A stretch of DNA of 7,948 nt from assembly GCA_937901105.1 (NCBI GenBank), contig CALCHD010000224.1:1-7948 (forward strand), given 5' to 3'. Position 1 is the stretch's first letter, and every line of letters begins with the position of its first letter. The notes beneath the pieces are model-generated. The model did not search any database. It was not told the origin of the DNA and saw nothing but the letters and a program-made list of their open reading frames with translations. Below are positions 1-5,480 of this stretch, in pieces. Both the position numbers and the translations under genes were made by a program. The DNA is from an uncultured Bacteroidales bacterium. GTDB taxonomy: Bacteria; Bacteroidota; Bacteroidia; Bacteroidales; UBA932.

Positions 1-111
1 GGCAAGGCCGGCGTATTCTACCTCCACCCCAACGAGGCGGGAGCGAAGAAGTTGGCCAAGTTCTGGGCTGACGCCATCGTCGAGGTTGTCAAGACAGAGC
101 GCAAGAAGTAA
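1..111 (+). CDS. C-terminal end of a probable SGNH/GDSL-type hydrolase (partial, 5' end outside window)
   Basis: Frame 1 is open from the first base to a TAA at 109-111, giving the last 36 residues of a protein. It contains LHPNEAGAKKLAKFWADAI. This resembles the last conserved block of SGNH/GDSL esterases and sialate O-acetylesterase-like enzymes, where a catalytic His followed by Pro-Asn and a Gly precedes the final helix. The usual Asp three residues before the His (DxxH) is Phe here, so the family call is tentative and activity cannot be judged. The tail is Lys/Arg-rich. Codon use (GCC, GTC, CTC, CGC) matches rpoN downstream rather than the efflux genes. The 114-bp gap to rpoN suggests rpoN may have its own promoter. 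Confidence 0.5.
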   Translation, partial: GKAGVFYLHPNEAGAKKLAKFWADAIVEVVKTERKK

Positions 112-179
112 ACGAAAACACTTTCGGGCAAATGAAGGAACCTGTCGAAGTGGAACCGGCATCCGCTATTGTAGTGTAT

Positions 180-192
180 TGACCATAGGTCA
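180..192. repeat. 13-bp interrupted palindrome upstream of rpoN (TGACC-ATA-GGTCA)
   Basis: TGACCATAGGTCA is a perfect 5-bp inverted repeat around a 3-base centre, 33 bp before the rpoN start codon. Its size and position would fit a dimeric repressor site or a small 5'-UTR hairpin, but a 5+5 palindrome can occur by chance. No clear TAnnTTTG promoter element was found in 112-225. Confidence 0.3.
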
Positions 193-225
193 GGACTATT
201 GCGGAGCCTAAATCAAATTAAAAAA

Positions 226-1755
226 ATGGCTATTTCACAACGTCAGATTCAGAAACTGCAACAAACCCTATCTCCCCAGCAGATACAGATGATAAAGCTG
301 CTGGAGTTGCCGACCATACAACTCGAGCAACGCGTCAAGCAGGAGATTGAGGAGAACATCGTACTCGAAGAGGACGAGCGTGGCGACGAGGAGCGCGAGG
401 AGACAATATCGGTAGATGATTATATCCGCGAGGCCGACACCCCCAGCTACAAGAGTCGCATAAATAACTTCTCGAAGGACGACAAGCAACGCCCCGTGAA
501 TATCACCGAGGGACGCTCCCTGCAAGAGTATTTGACCGAGCAGCTCACATTTCGTAACCTCTCGGAGCAGGAGATGGCCATCGCCGAATTTATGGTCGGC
601 AGCATTGACGAAGATGGTTACCTGCGCCGCGATATGGAGTCCATATCGGACGATATAGCCTTCTCGCTGGGCATAGAGTGCTCAATTGGCGAGCTGGAGC
701 GCCTGCTAAATATCATACATCAGTTGGAGCCTGCGGGCATAGGTGCTCGAAATCTGCAAGAGTGCCTTATCTTACAGATGAATCAGCGACGTATAGACTC
801 GTCGTCGAAGCGTTTGGCCTATAAGATTCTATCGTCACACTTCGAGGAGTTTGTAAAGAAACACTATGAGAAACTTATCTCGCGCCTCGGCGTGAGTGAG
901 GATGAATTCCGCGACGCCATCGACGAGATTAAGCGCCTATCGCCCAAGCCGGGAAACCTATACTCGGACGGAGGCTTGGACGCATCGCCATACATCATTC
1001 CCGACTTCCGCATAGATTATCACGACGGGCAGTTTGAGCTCTCGCTCAACTCGTACAATATCCCCGAGCTGAAGATAAATCGCCGTTATATGGATATGAT
1101 GCGCGATATGGTTACCTCGGACGGTATGGTCGCCGAGAAGAACAAGGAGGCTGTGCAGTTTGTCAAGAGCAAGATAGACTCGGCCAAGTGGTTTATCTCG
1201 GCCATCAAGCAGCGCCACGACACGCTTATGCGCACGATGCAGGAGATTCTCAACTTCCAGCAGGAGTATTTCAAGGATGGCGACAAGAGCAAGCTGCGAC
1301 CAATGATTCTCAAGGATATAGCCGATCGCACAGGCTTGGACGTCTCGACCATCTCGCGCGTGGTGAACAGCAAATACGCGCAGACGCACTTCGGTATTAT
1401 TCTGCTCAAGTCACTCTTCTCGGAGGCTATGCAGACCGAGAGCGGAGAGATTGTATCGAGCTACGAGATTAAAAACATTCTGCAGAGTTGCATCGACGAG
1501 GAGGATAAACGCCACCCGCTGACGGACGAGACGCTGATGAATATCCTCAACGCCAAGGGTTACTGCATAGCACGCCGCACGGTGGCCAAGTATCGCGAGA
1601 TGCTCGACATTCCCGTGGCGCGCCTGCGGGGTTTTGCCTCCGGCATTCCCTTCCTCCTCGCCGGAGGGGCGCTATCAAGCAATTGTTATGGAAGAGGATG
1701 CGAGCAGCTTTGCTGCTCTTTCTTTTTTTATGCATTTTCACTCCCATGGAAGTGA
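226..1755 (+). CDS. rpoN: RNA polymerase sigma-54 factor RpoN with aberrant C-terminal tail
   Basis: Sigma-54 directs core RNA polymerase to -24/-12 promoters and needs an AAA+ activator to open DNA. ATG 226 is chosen over the in-frame TTG at 199 because MAISQRQIQKLQQTLSPQQIQ is the usual family N-terminus; an A-run precedes it and there is no Shine-Dalgarno. Residues 1-49 are the Gln/Leu-rich activator-interacting region I, about 50-100 the acidic region II, and about 105-330 the core-binding region. The helix-turn-helix is near 362-385 (LKDIADRTGLDVSTISRVV), and the RpoN box ARRTVAKYR is at 449-457. Homologues normally end a few residues after VARLR, typically in a short Lys-Glu-containing end. 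Here residue 468 is followed by 41 unrelated residues (469-509), hydrophobic and with four Cys, read through an intrinsic terminator. The core domains look functional; the 3' end is rearranged, frameshifted or misassembled. All 34 Arg codons up to residue 468 are CGN. Confidence 0.93.
   Translation: MAISQRQIQKLQQTLSPQQIQMIKLLELPTIQLEQRVKQEIEENIVLEEDERGDEEREETISVDDYIREADTPSYKSRINNFSKDDKQRPVNITEGRSLQEYLTEQLTFRNLSEQEMAIAEFMVGSIDEDGYLRRDMESISDDIAFSLGIECSIGELERLLNIIHQLEPAGIGARNLQECLILQMNQRRIDSSSKRLAYKILSSHFEEFVKKHYEKLISRLGVSEDEFRDAIDEIKRLSPKPGNLYSDGGLDASPYIIPDFRIDYHDGQFELSLNSYNIPELKINRRYMDMMRDMVTSDGMVAEKNKEAVQFVKSKIDSAKWFISAIKQRHDTLMRTMQEILNFQQEYFKDGDKSKLRPMILKDIADRTGLDVSTISRVVNSKYAQTHFGIILLKSLFSEAMQTESGEIVSSYEIKNILQSCIDEEDKRHPLTDETLMNILNAKGYCIARRTVAKYREMLDIPVARLRGFASGIPFLLAGGALSSNCYGRGCEQLCCSFFFYAFSLPWK
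1637..1667. repeat. GC-rich inverted repeat right after the end of rpoN homology
   Basis: CCTCCGGC at 1637-1644 is perfectly complementary to GCCGGAGG at 1660-1667, with a 15-base pyrimidine-rich loop. It starts only 8 bases after the last rpoN codon with family similarity. No T-run follows on either strand, so it is not a standard intrinsic terminator. It could be the edge of an interspersed repeat; a multi-copy search would tell. Confidence 0.55.
1702..1729 (+). terminator. Rho-independent terminator on the plus strand, inside the extended rpoN frame
   Basis: GAGCAGC (1702-1708), loop TTT, GCTGCTC (1712-1718) form a perfect 7-bp stem, followed by TTTC and seven T. This is a classical intrinsic terminator for rpoN. 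The only in-frame rpoN stop is the TGA at 1753-1755, 24 bases beyond the T-run, so transcripts ended here would carry no stop codon in the rpoN frame. Confidence 0.75.
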
Positions 1756-1777
1756 ACTTCCGGGAGTTGCAATGCAT

Positions 1778-1803
1778 AAAAAAGGCATCGCTGATGCGAT
1801 GCC
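1778..1803 (-). terminator. Rho-independent terminator for tRNA-Gly (minus strand)
   Basis: On the minus strand, GGCATCGC, loop ATCA, GCGATGCC make a perfect 8-bp stem followed by six T (plus-strand A-run 1778-1783). It lies about 20 bp past the tRNA 3' end and converges on the rpoN terminator. Confidence 0.8.
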
Positions 1804-1824
1804 CTCTTCCATTTTATTTTCTTG

Positions 1825-1897
1825 AGCGGAAAACGGGATTCGAACCCGCGGCCCTCAGCTTGGGAAGCTGATGCTCTACCAACTGAGCTATTTCCGC
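1825..1897 (-). tRNA. tRNA-Gly, anticodon CCC
   Basis: The minus strand folds as a 73-base tRNA. The acceptor stem is GCGGAAA/TTTCCGC, the D arm is GCTC-AGTTGGTA-GAGC, and the anticodon stem is TCAGC/GCTGA around loop TTCCCAA. The variable loop is 5 bases, and the T arm has TTCGAAT with a 5-bp stem including one G-U. Anticodon CCC (plus-strand GGG at 1862-1864) reads GGG glycine codons. The discriminator base is U, usual for tRNA-Gly. CCA is not encoded and would be added after transcription. A TATATTTG promoter element lies just upstream and a strong terminator downstream, so it is probably transcribed as a single-gene unit. Its 3' end faces the aberrant rpoN end. No second copy of the tRNA 3' end (an att-like repeat) was noticed in the window. 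Confidence 0.97.
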
Positions 1898-1908
1898 AAA
1901 TGCAAGTA

Positions 1909-1916
1909 CAAATATA
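1909..1916 (-). promoter_or_regulatory. -7 promoter element of the tRNA-Gly gene
   Basis: The minus strand reads TATATTTG, an exact match to the Bacteroidota -7 consensus TAnnTTTG. It would start transcription near 1902, about 5 bases before the mature tRNA 5' end. No clear TTTG -33 element was found at the right distance. Confidence 0.65.
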
Positions 1917-1944
1917 ACAACTTTTGGGGATATTGTGTTCCGGG

Positions 1945-1964
1945 ATGATTGATTTTTCCTAAAT
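1945..1964 (+). promoter_or_regulatory. Putative operator, copy 1 (overlaps the AraC-type gene's promoter)
   Basis: ATGATTGATTTTTCCTAAAT recurs with one mismatch at 2989-3008, upstream of the TonB receptor gene. Here its last five bases overlap the -7 element, at about -29 to -10 from the inferred start. A bound protein would block RNA polymerase, so negative autoregulation by the AraC-type protein is the simplest reading. The repeat is seen; the binding protein is inferred. Confidence 0.6.
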
Positions 1965-1967
1965 TTG
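1960..1967 (+). promoter_or_regulatory. -7 promoter element of the AraC-type regulator gene
   Basis: TAAATTTG matches TAnnTTTG exactly. The predicted transcription start is near 1974, immediately before ATG 1975, which would make the mRNA nearly leaderless. No convincing -33 TTTG lies at normal spacing. Confidence 0.5.
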
Positions 1968-1974
1968 CTATGTT

Positions 1975-2895
1975 ATGATACATCATCCGGAGCAGATACA
2001 CAATCAGACGCAGACACACCATCAGGAGCAGCTTTTTATTATCAGGAAGCTTGATGGAGGTCACCAGGTGGCATCCCAGGCAAGTCCCCATGCAGGCCAC
2101 CCTGGGCCGCATCACAACACTCCCGCCCACAGCATCCCAACCGCAGGACCTATGCCGCCGCAGCGGTCGGCAATTCATTGTTTCTTTTTCCTTTGCAGCG
2201 GTACGGTGCTGGCGGAGATAGGGGGGAAGACTTATCTGATTAAGGAGCGTGAGCTTGTTATGATACCGGCAGGGCAGGGGTTTTCTATAAAGTATTTTGA
2301 GAACAGCCAGGGGTACATGGGAGGCTTCCATCCAAAGCTTTTTCCTAATGAGAACCTTTTTGCAAAGTATGATTTCATGAGGGTGTGGGGATCACCTAAA
2401 ATTGAACTTGACAACCTCTCTTTTTCCCGACAGTATCCTCTGTTTGACCGTATGTATGAGGAGCTTGTTCAGGATAAACCCAATATGGAAATCATCAGAG
2501 CCTACATGAGTGCCGTATTGGCTGAGGCGGATGCGGTTTACAGGCAAACCATCAAGGAGGTGGTGGTGCACAACAACAGCATTTGCAGCAAGTTTCTGGA
2601 TATGCTTTTCTCCGGGGAGGAAGGTGCTCAAATCATGCAGGTTACAGAGTATGCGCGCGGGTTGAACATTACCCCCAACCATCTGAACAAGATAGTGAAG
2701 GGGACAACGGGGAAGTCTACATCAACTTGGATTGAGGAGGCTGTTATGCAGAGGGCCAAGGCGCTGCTTGCCACAACTGATCTCCCTTTGAGTGAGATTG
2801 CGGCCCGCACAGGCATTATGGACCAGTCTTATTTTGCCAGAAAGTTCAAGAAGCACGAGGGGGTTTCACCGTCAGAGTTCCGGCAGAGGAGATGA
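1975..2895 (+). CDS. AraC/XylS-family transcriptional regulator with His/Pro-rich N-terminal segment
   Basis: This 306-residue protein has the family's two-part build. Residues about 69-125 (FFFLCSGTVLAEIGGKTYL and following) look like a cupin-type AraC sensor domain. Residues about 218-306 form the double helix-turn-helix DNA-binding domain: first unit near 223-246 (YARGLNITPNHLNKIVKG), second near 270-303 (LSEIAARTGIMDQSYFARKF, then GVSPSEFR). The N-terminus is odd: residues 1-68 hold 12 His, and residues 30-62 are Pro/His/Ala-rich and look like low-complexity sequence ahead of the sensor domain. ATG 1975 gives this full form; the next in-frame ATG (2152, Met60) would remove most of the His-rich part but keep the sensor domain. 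It probably controls the receptor-adaptor-pump operon 173 bp downstream, since a near-identical 20-bp motif precedes both. The inducer is unknown. Eight of 15 Arg codons are AGA/AGG, unlike rpoN. Confidence 0.9.
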   Translation: MIHHPEQIHNQTQTHHQEQLFIIRKLDGGHQVASQASPHAGHPGPHHNTPAHSIPTAGPMPPQRSAIHCFFFLCSGTVLAEIGGKTYLIKERELVMIPAGQGFSIKYFENSQGYMGGFHPKLFPNENLFAKYDFMRVWGSPKIELDNLSFSRQYPLFDRMYEELVQDKPNMEIIRAYMSAVLAEADAVYRQTIKEVVVHNNSICSKFLDMLFSGEEGAQIMQVTEYARGLNITPNHLNKIVKGTTGKSTSTWIEEAVMQRAKALLATTDLPLSEIAARTGIMDQSYFARKFKKHEGVSPSEFRQRR

Positions 2896-2910
2896 CGGAA
2901 GTTCCGGCCG

Positions 2911-2932
2911 GCGGTATCTGCCGGTCCAGGGT
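2911..2932 (+). repeat. GC-rich hairpin after the AraC-type gene, weak terminator candidate
   Basis: GGCCGGC and GCCGGTC can pair over seven positions (one G-U) around a short GTATCT-type loop, about 15 bp after the stop codon. No T-run follows, so it is not a standard intrinsic terminator. It may slow readthrough or protect the mRNA 3' end. Confidence 0.35.
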
Positions 2933-2988
2933 TGTAAATCTGATGCAATTTGTGATGATTTGCGCTGGGGAGCTCCGTTATGCAGTGA

Positions 2989-3008
2989 ATGATTGATTTG
3001 TCCTAAAT
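2989..3008 (+). promoter_or_regulatory. Putative activator site, copy 2 (upstream of the TonB receptor operon)
   Basis: ATGATTGATTTGTCCTAAAT differs from 1945-1964 at one of 20 positions. Here the TAAAT end is followed by GAGG, so no -7 element is formed. The site lies about -73 to -54 from the inferred start near 3062, a usual position for AraC-type activation. Its conservation outside a promoter core suggests it is kept for protein binding. Confidence 0.6.
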
Positions 3009-3013
3009 GAGGA

Positions 3014-3026
3014 TGGCATAATGCCA
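3014..3026. repeat. 13-bp palindrome TGGCAT-A-ATGCCA in the TonB operon promoter region
   Basis: A perfect 6-bp inverted repeat with a one-base centre sits between the 20-bp motif and the -7 element, at about -48 to -36. It could be a second regulator site. A symmetric site would suit a dimeric repressor better than an AraC-type protein, which usually binds direct repeats. Confidence 0.4.
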
Positions 3027-3047
3027 ATTTAACTCCCGCAGAATACA

Positions 3048-3055
3048 TATTTTTG
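3048..3055 (+). promoter_or_regulatory. -7 promoter element of the TonB receptor operon
   Basis: TATTTTTG matches TAnnTTTG. The only -33-like sequence is TTTA at 3028-3031, a weak match with slightly short spacing, which would fit an activator-dependent promoter. Predicted start is near 3062, leaving a leader of about 7 bases to ATG 3069, or more if ATG 3075 or 3081 is used. Confidence 0.5.
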
Positions 3056-3068
3056 CACATTAAATTTT

Positions 3069-5453
3069 ATGAGAATGAAAATGTGTTCAAAAAAGGTGTT
3101 GGCAGCAGTGGTTGCCATGATGTGCATTGGTGCAAGTGCTGAAGCAGGAAATGTCAGCAATATAAACTGTCGGGAAGAAAATACCCCAGAGAAGGATACT
3201 GTTACTGCCCTTGCGGAGGTGGCGGTGATTGCCAGGATGAAGCAGAAGAATGATTTGAGGCAGGAGCCCCTTTCGGCTACGGTTATAAAGTTGGGTGATA
3301 TTGAGAGGAAGCAGGTTGCCTCTTTGGCAGATATGGCCATGCAGACTCCTAACCTGTATATCCCGTCTTACGGTTCCAAGATGACCTCATCAATTTATGT
3401 GAGGGGATTAGGCAGCAGGATTGACCATCCTGCAGTGGGATTGTATGTGGATAATGTACCTTTCCTAAACAAGAACGGTTTTGATTCTGATCTTTGGGAC
3501 ATTATGCGCATGGAGGTGCTTCGCGGTCCGCAGAGTACTTTGTACGGGCGCAACACTGTTGGAGGCATTATAAACATCTATACCCTTTCTCCAATGGTTT
3601 ATCAGGGAGTGAGGCTTCAGGCAGGTTACAGCAGCGGAAACACTTACAATTTCAAAGGCTCTGTGTATGCCAAACCTGGTGAGAAGTTTGCCTTCAGCAT
3701 TGGCGCAAACTACAGGAAATCAGACGGATTCTATACTAATGCCACAACCGGAGAGAATGTTGATTGGGAGGAGGGAAGCTCTGTAAGGGCCCGCCTGGTT
3801 TATACTCCAACCAGCCGCCTTACCATAGACAACTCCTTTATGGCCGGAAAAATTGACCAGGGCGGTTATGCCTATGGCCTGTACAATCCGGCAACGGGAG
3901 CAACTGCTGAGGTAAACTACAATGATCCTAGCGGCTATGAGCGTACCACAATTTCAAACGGACTTTCCGTAAGTTACAATACTGGGAAGCATATCTTCTC
4001 AAGCGTTACCTCTTGGCAGATGCTGGATGACTGCATGACTTTGGACCAGGATTTTACCCCTGCAAGCATGTTTACCTTGCAGCAGGCGCAGAAGGAGAAT
4101 ACTTTTACCCAGGACTTTACTGTAAAGAGGACAGAGGATGGCAGGAAATGGCAATGGTTGAGCGGCCTGACCCTTTTCTACAAGGATATGGAGATGGATG
4201 CTCCGGTAAACTTCAAGCAGGACGGTATCAACGGCCTTATCCTGGGAAGCATCAACGGAATGTTCCAGGGGATGCCGGCGCCAATGAATACTGCCAAACT
4301 GCAGTTTGCGCAGCCGGAGTTCCTCCTTTCAAGCAAATTTGACCTCCCTGTATACGGTGCAGCGCTGTACCACCAGTCGCAACTGAATATGGGCAAGTTC
4401 ACCCTTACTGCGGGCTTGAGGCTGGATTATGAGAAGGCCAAAATTGACTATATTTCAAACAGTGCAGTAGACTATATCTACAGCATGAAGATCCAGATGG
4501 GCCCTATGCTGCGTGAGATTAAAGTGGAGAGCGGCGTGAACACCACCTTGGCAGACAAACTTGAGCAGGATCACCTTGAGCTGCTTCCAAAATTTGCCTT
4601 GCAGTACTCACTTGAGGAAAAAGGTAACCTTTATGCTTCAGTTTCAAGGGGTTTCAAGGCTGGCGGCTACAATACCCAGATTTTTTCCGATATCCTTCAG
4701 AACCAGGTGAAATCAGACCTAATGGCAGATCTTATGAGCAAGGCCGGCGGTGCACTTGGATCAATGGGTGGAGCAATGGGCGGCGGCTCCCAGGCCCCAT
4801 CGTATACCGTAGATGAGATCATCACCTACAAGCCGGAGTACAGCTGGAACTATGAGGCGGGGGCACATCTCTCATTGGGCAAAGTTACCGCAGATGCATC
4901 AATGTTCTATATAGACTGCACAGACCAGCAGCTTACTGTTTTTCCCGACGGCAAAACAACAGGCCGCATGATGACCAATGCCGGCAAGACCAGAAGCATG
5001 GGAGTGGAGCTGGCACTTAATGCACAGGTTACCCCTGCATTGAACATTGGCGCAAGCTACGGACACACAGATGCCGAGTTTGTGAGATACAATGACGGCA
5101 TAAATGACTATAAAGGCAATTATGTTCCATATGTGCCGCAGAATACCCTTGCTGCAAATGCCTCATACACATTCTACAATGTAGGGAGAATTGCAGACAA
5201 GGTACAGATGAGGGTGGGTTACAACGGTATTGGCAAAGTGTACTGGAACGAGGCCAATGATATGAGCCAGAGTTTCTATTCGCTGCTCAGCGCATCGGTA
5301 TATGCCCAGAAGGGTCCGGTAGCTGTTGAGTTGTGGAGCAAGAACCTCACAGACACAGACTATAACGCATTCTATTTTGTTTCGGTGGGCAATGCATTTT
5401 TCTCAAAAGGAAGACCCGCAGAATTTGGAATTACACTATCTTTGCAACTATAA
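3069..5453 (+). CDS. TonB-dependent outer-membrane receptor
   Basis: This 794-residue protein has the size and order of a TonB-dependent transporter. A signal peptide (basic start, hydrophobic stretch about 10-22) has likely cleavage after ASAEA near residue 26. A TonB-box-like segment lies near 43-56 (DTVTALAEVAVIAR) and the plug domain at about 65-175. The plug includes SIYVRGLGSR (108-117), AVGLYVDNVPF (122-132) and the conserved LRGPQSTLYGRNTVGGIIN (151-169). A beta-barrel with alternating aromatic strands follows to the C-terminus. No SusC-type carboxypeptidase-like N-terminal extension or STN signalling domain is seen, and no SusD-like gene follows, so a small iron, cobalamin or other chelate-type ligand is more likely than a glycan. 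ATGs at 3075 and 3081 are also possible starts. It is the first gene of an apparent operon with an RND adaptor and pump. Residues about 556-577 form an odd Gly/Met-rich loop. Arg codons are 18 of 26 AGA/AGG. Confidence 0.93.
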   Translation: MRMKMCSKKVLAAVVAMMCIGASAEAGNVSNINCREENTPEKDTVTALAEVAVIARMKQKNDLRQEPLSATVIKLGDIERKQVASLADMAMQTPNLYIPSYGSKMTSSIYVRGLGSRIDHPAVGLYVDNVPFLNKNGFDSDLWDIMRMEVLRGPQSTLYGRNTVGGIINIYTLSPMVYQGVRLQAGYSSGNTYNFKGSVYAKPGEKFAFSIGANYRKSDGFYTNATTGENVDWEEGSSVRARLVYTPTSRLTIDNSFMAGKIDQGGYAYGLYNPATGATAEVNYNDPSGYERTTISNGLSVSYNTGKHIFSSVTSWQMLDDCMTLDQDFTPASMFTLQQAQKENTFTQDFTVKRTEDGRKWQWLSGLTLFYKDMEMDAPVNFKQDGINGLILGSINGMFQGMPAPMNTAKLQFAQPEFLLSSKFDLPVYGAALYHQSQLNMGKFTLTAGLRLDYEKAKIDYISNSAVDYIYSMKIQMGPMLREIKVESGVNTTLADKLEQDHLELLPKFALQYSLEEKGNLYASVSRGFKAGGYNTQIFSDILQNQVKSDLMADLMSKAGGALGSMGGAMGGGSQAPSYTVDEIITYKPEYSWNYEAGAHLSLGKVTADASMFYIDCTDQQLTVFPDGKTTGRMMTNAGKTRSMGVELALNAQVTPALNIGASYGHTDAEFVRYNDGINDYKGNYVPYVPQNTLAANASYTFYNVGRIADKVQMRVGYNGIGKVYWNEANDMSQSFYSLLSASVYAQKGPVAVELWSKNLTDTDYNAFYFVSVGNAFFSKGRPAEFGITLSLQL

Positions 5454-5457
5454 AAGA

Positions 5458-5469
5458 TTAACCGGTTAA
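5458..5469. repeat. 12-bp perfect palindrome in the receptor-adaptor gap (TTAACCGGTTAA)
   Basis: This fully self-complementary sequence lies 4 bp after the receptor stop and 11 bp before the adaptor ATG. With no loop it cannot make a useful RNA hairpin at full length. It could be a DNA site or chance; no promoter element accompanies it in the 27-bp gap. Confidence 0.35.
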
Positions 5470-5480
5470 AACTTAAAACT

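Larger units (their letters stand above)
1688..1812. repeat. Nested imperfect inverted repeat of 125 bp
   Basis: The outer ends match exactly as inverted repeats: ATGGAAGAGG at 1688-1697 and CCTCTTCCAT at 1803-1812. The inner arms TTTTTTATGCATT (1724-1736) and AATGCATAAAAAA (1771-1783) also match exactly. Between them sits a further stem: ACTCCC (1740-1745) with GGGAGT (1762-1767), then GGAAG (1748-1752) with CTTCC (1757-1761) around a TGAA loop. Each outer arm carries its own terminator hairpin. The whole could be two back-to-back terminators between convergent genes, or a small palindromic repeat element. The pairings are read directly from the sequence; the element class is not known. Confidence 0.7.

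Noticed and set aside
958..1389. Long minus-strand open frame inside rpoN
   Set aside because: It lies fully inside a well-supported gene, has no domain-like features and is a shadow of GC-rich codon use.
1634..1825. Plus-strand open frame of 63 codons between rpoN and the tRNA
   Set aside because: It covers only inverted repeats and terminators, has no recognisable domain, and a stop-free stretch here is explained by base composition.
1683..1871. Plus-strand open frame ending in KTGFEPAALSLGS
   Set aside because: Its C-terminal part is the antisense of the tRNA-Gly gene (a well-known false protein pattern) and the rest runs over terminator hairpins.
1825..1897. tRNA-Gly as the attachment site of an integrated island holding the efflux genes
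   Set aside because: Integration usually uses the tRNA 3' end, which faces rpoN here, while the efflux genes lie on the 5' side. No integrase and no repeated tRNA 3' end were seen.
2064..2105. Imperfect inverted repeat (CCAGGTGGC and GCCACCCTGG) inside the AraC-type gene
   Set aside because: It lies within the low-complexity coding stretch and has a one-base bulge; no evidence of an RNA or DNA role beyond coding.
3069..5453. SusC-type glycan importer
   Set aside because: No N-terminal carboxypeptidase-like domain and no SusD-like partner follows; the length and plug fit a simple TonB-dependent receptor.
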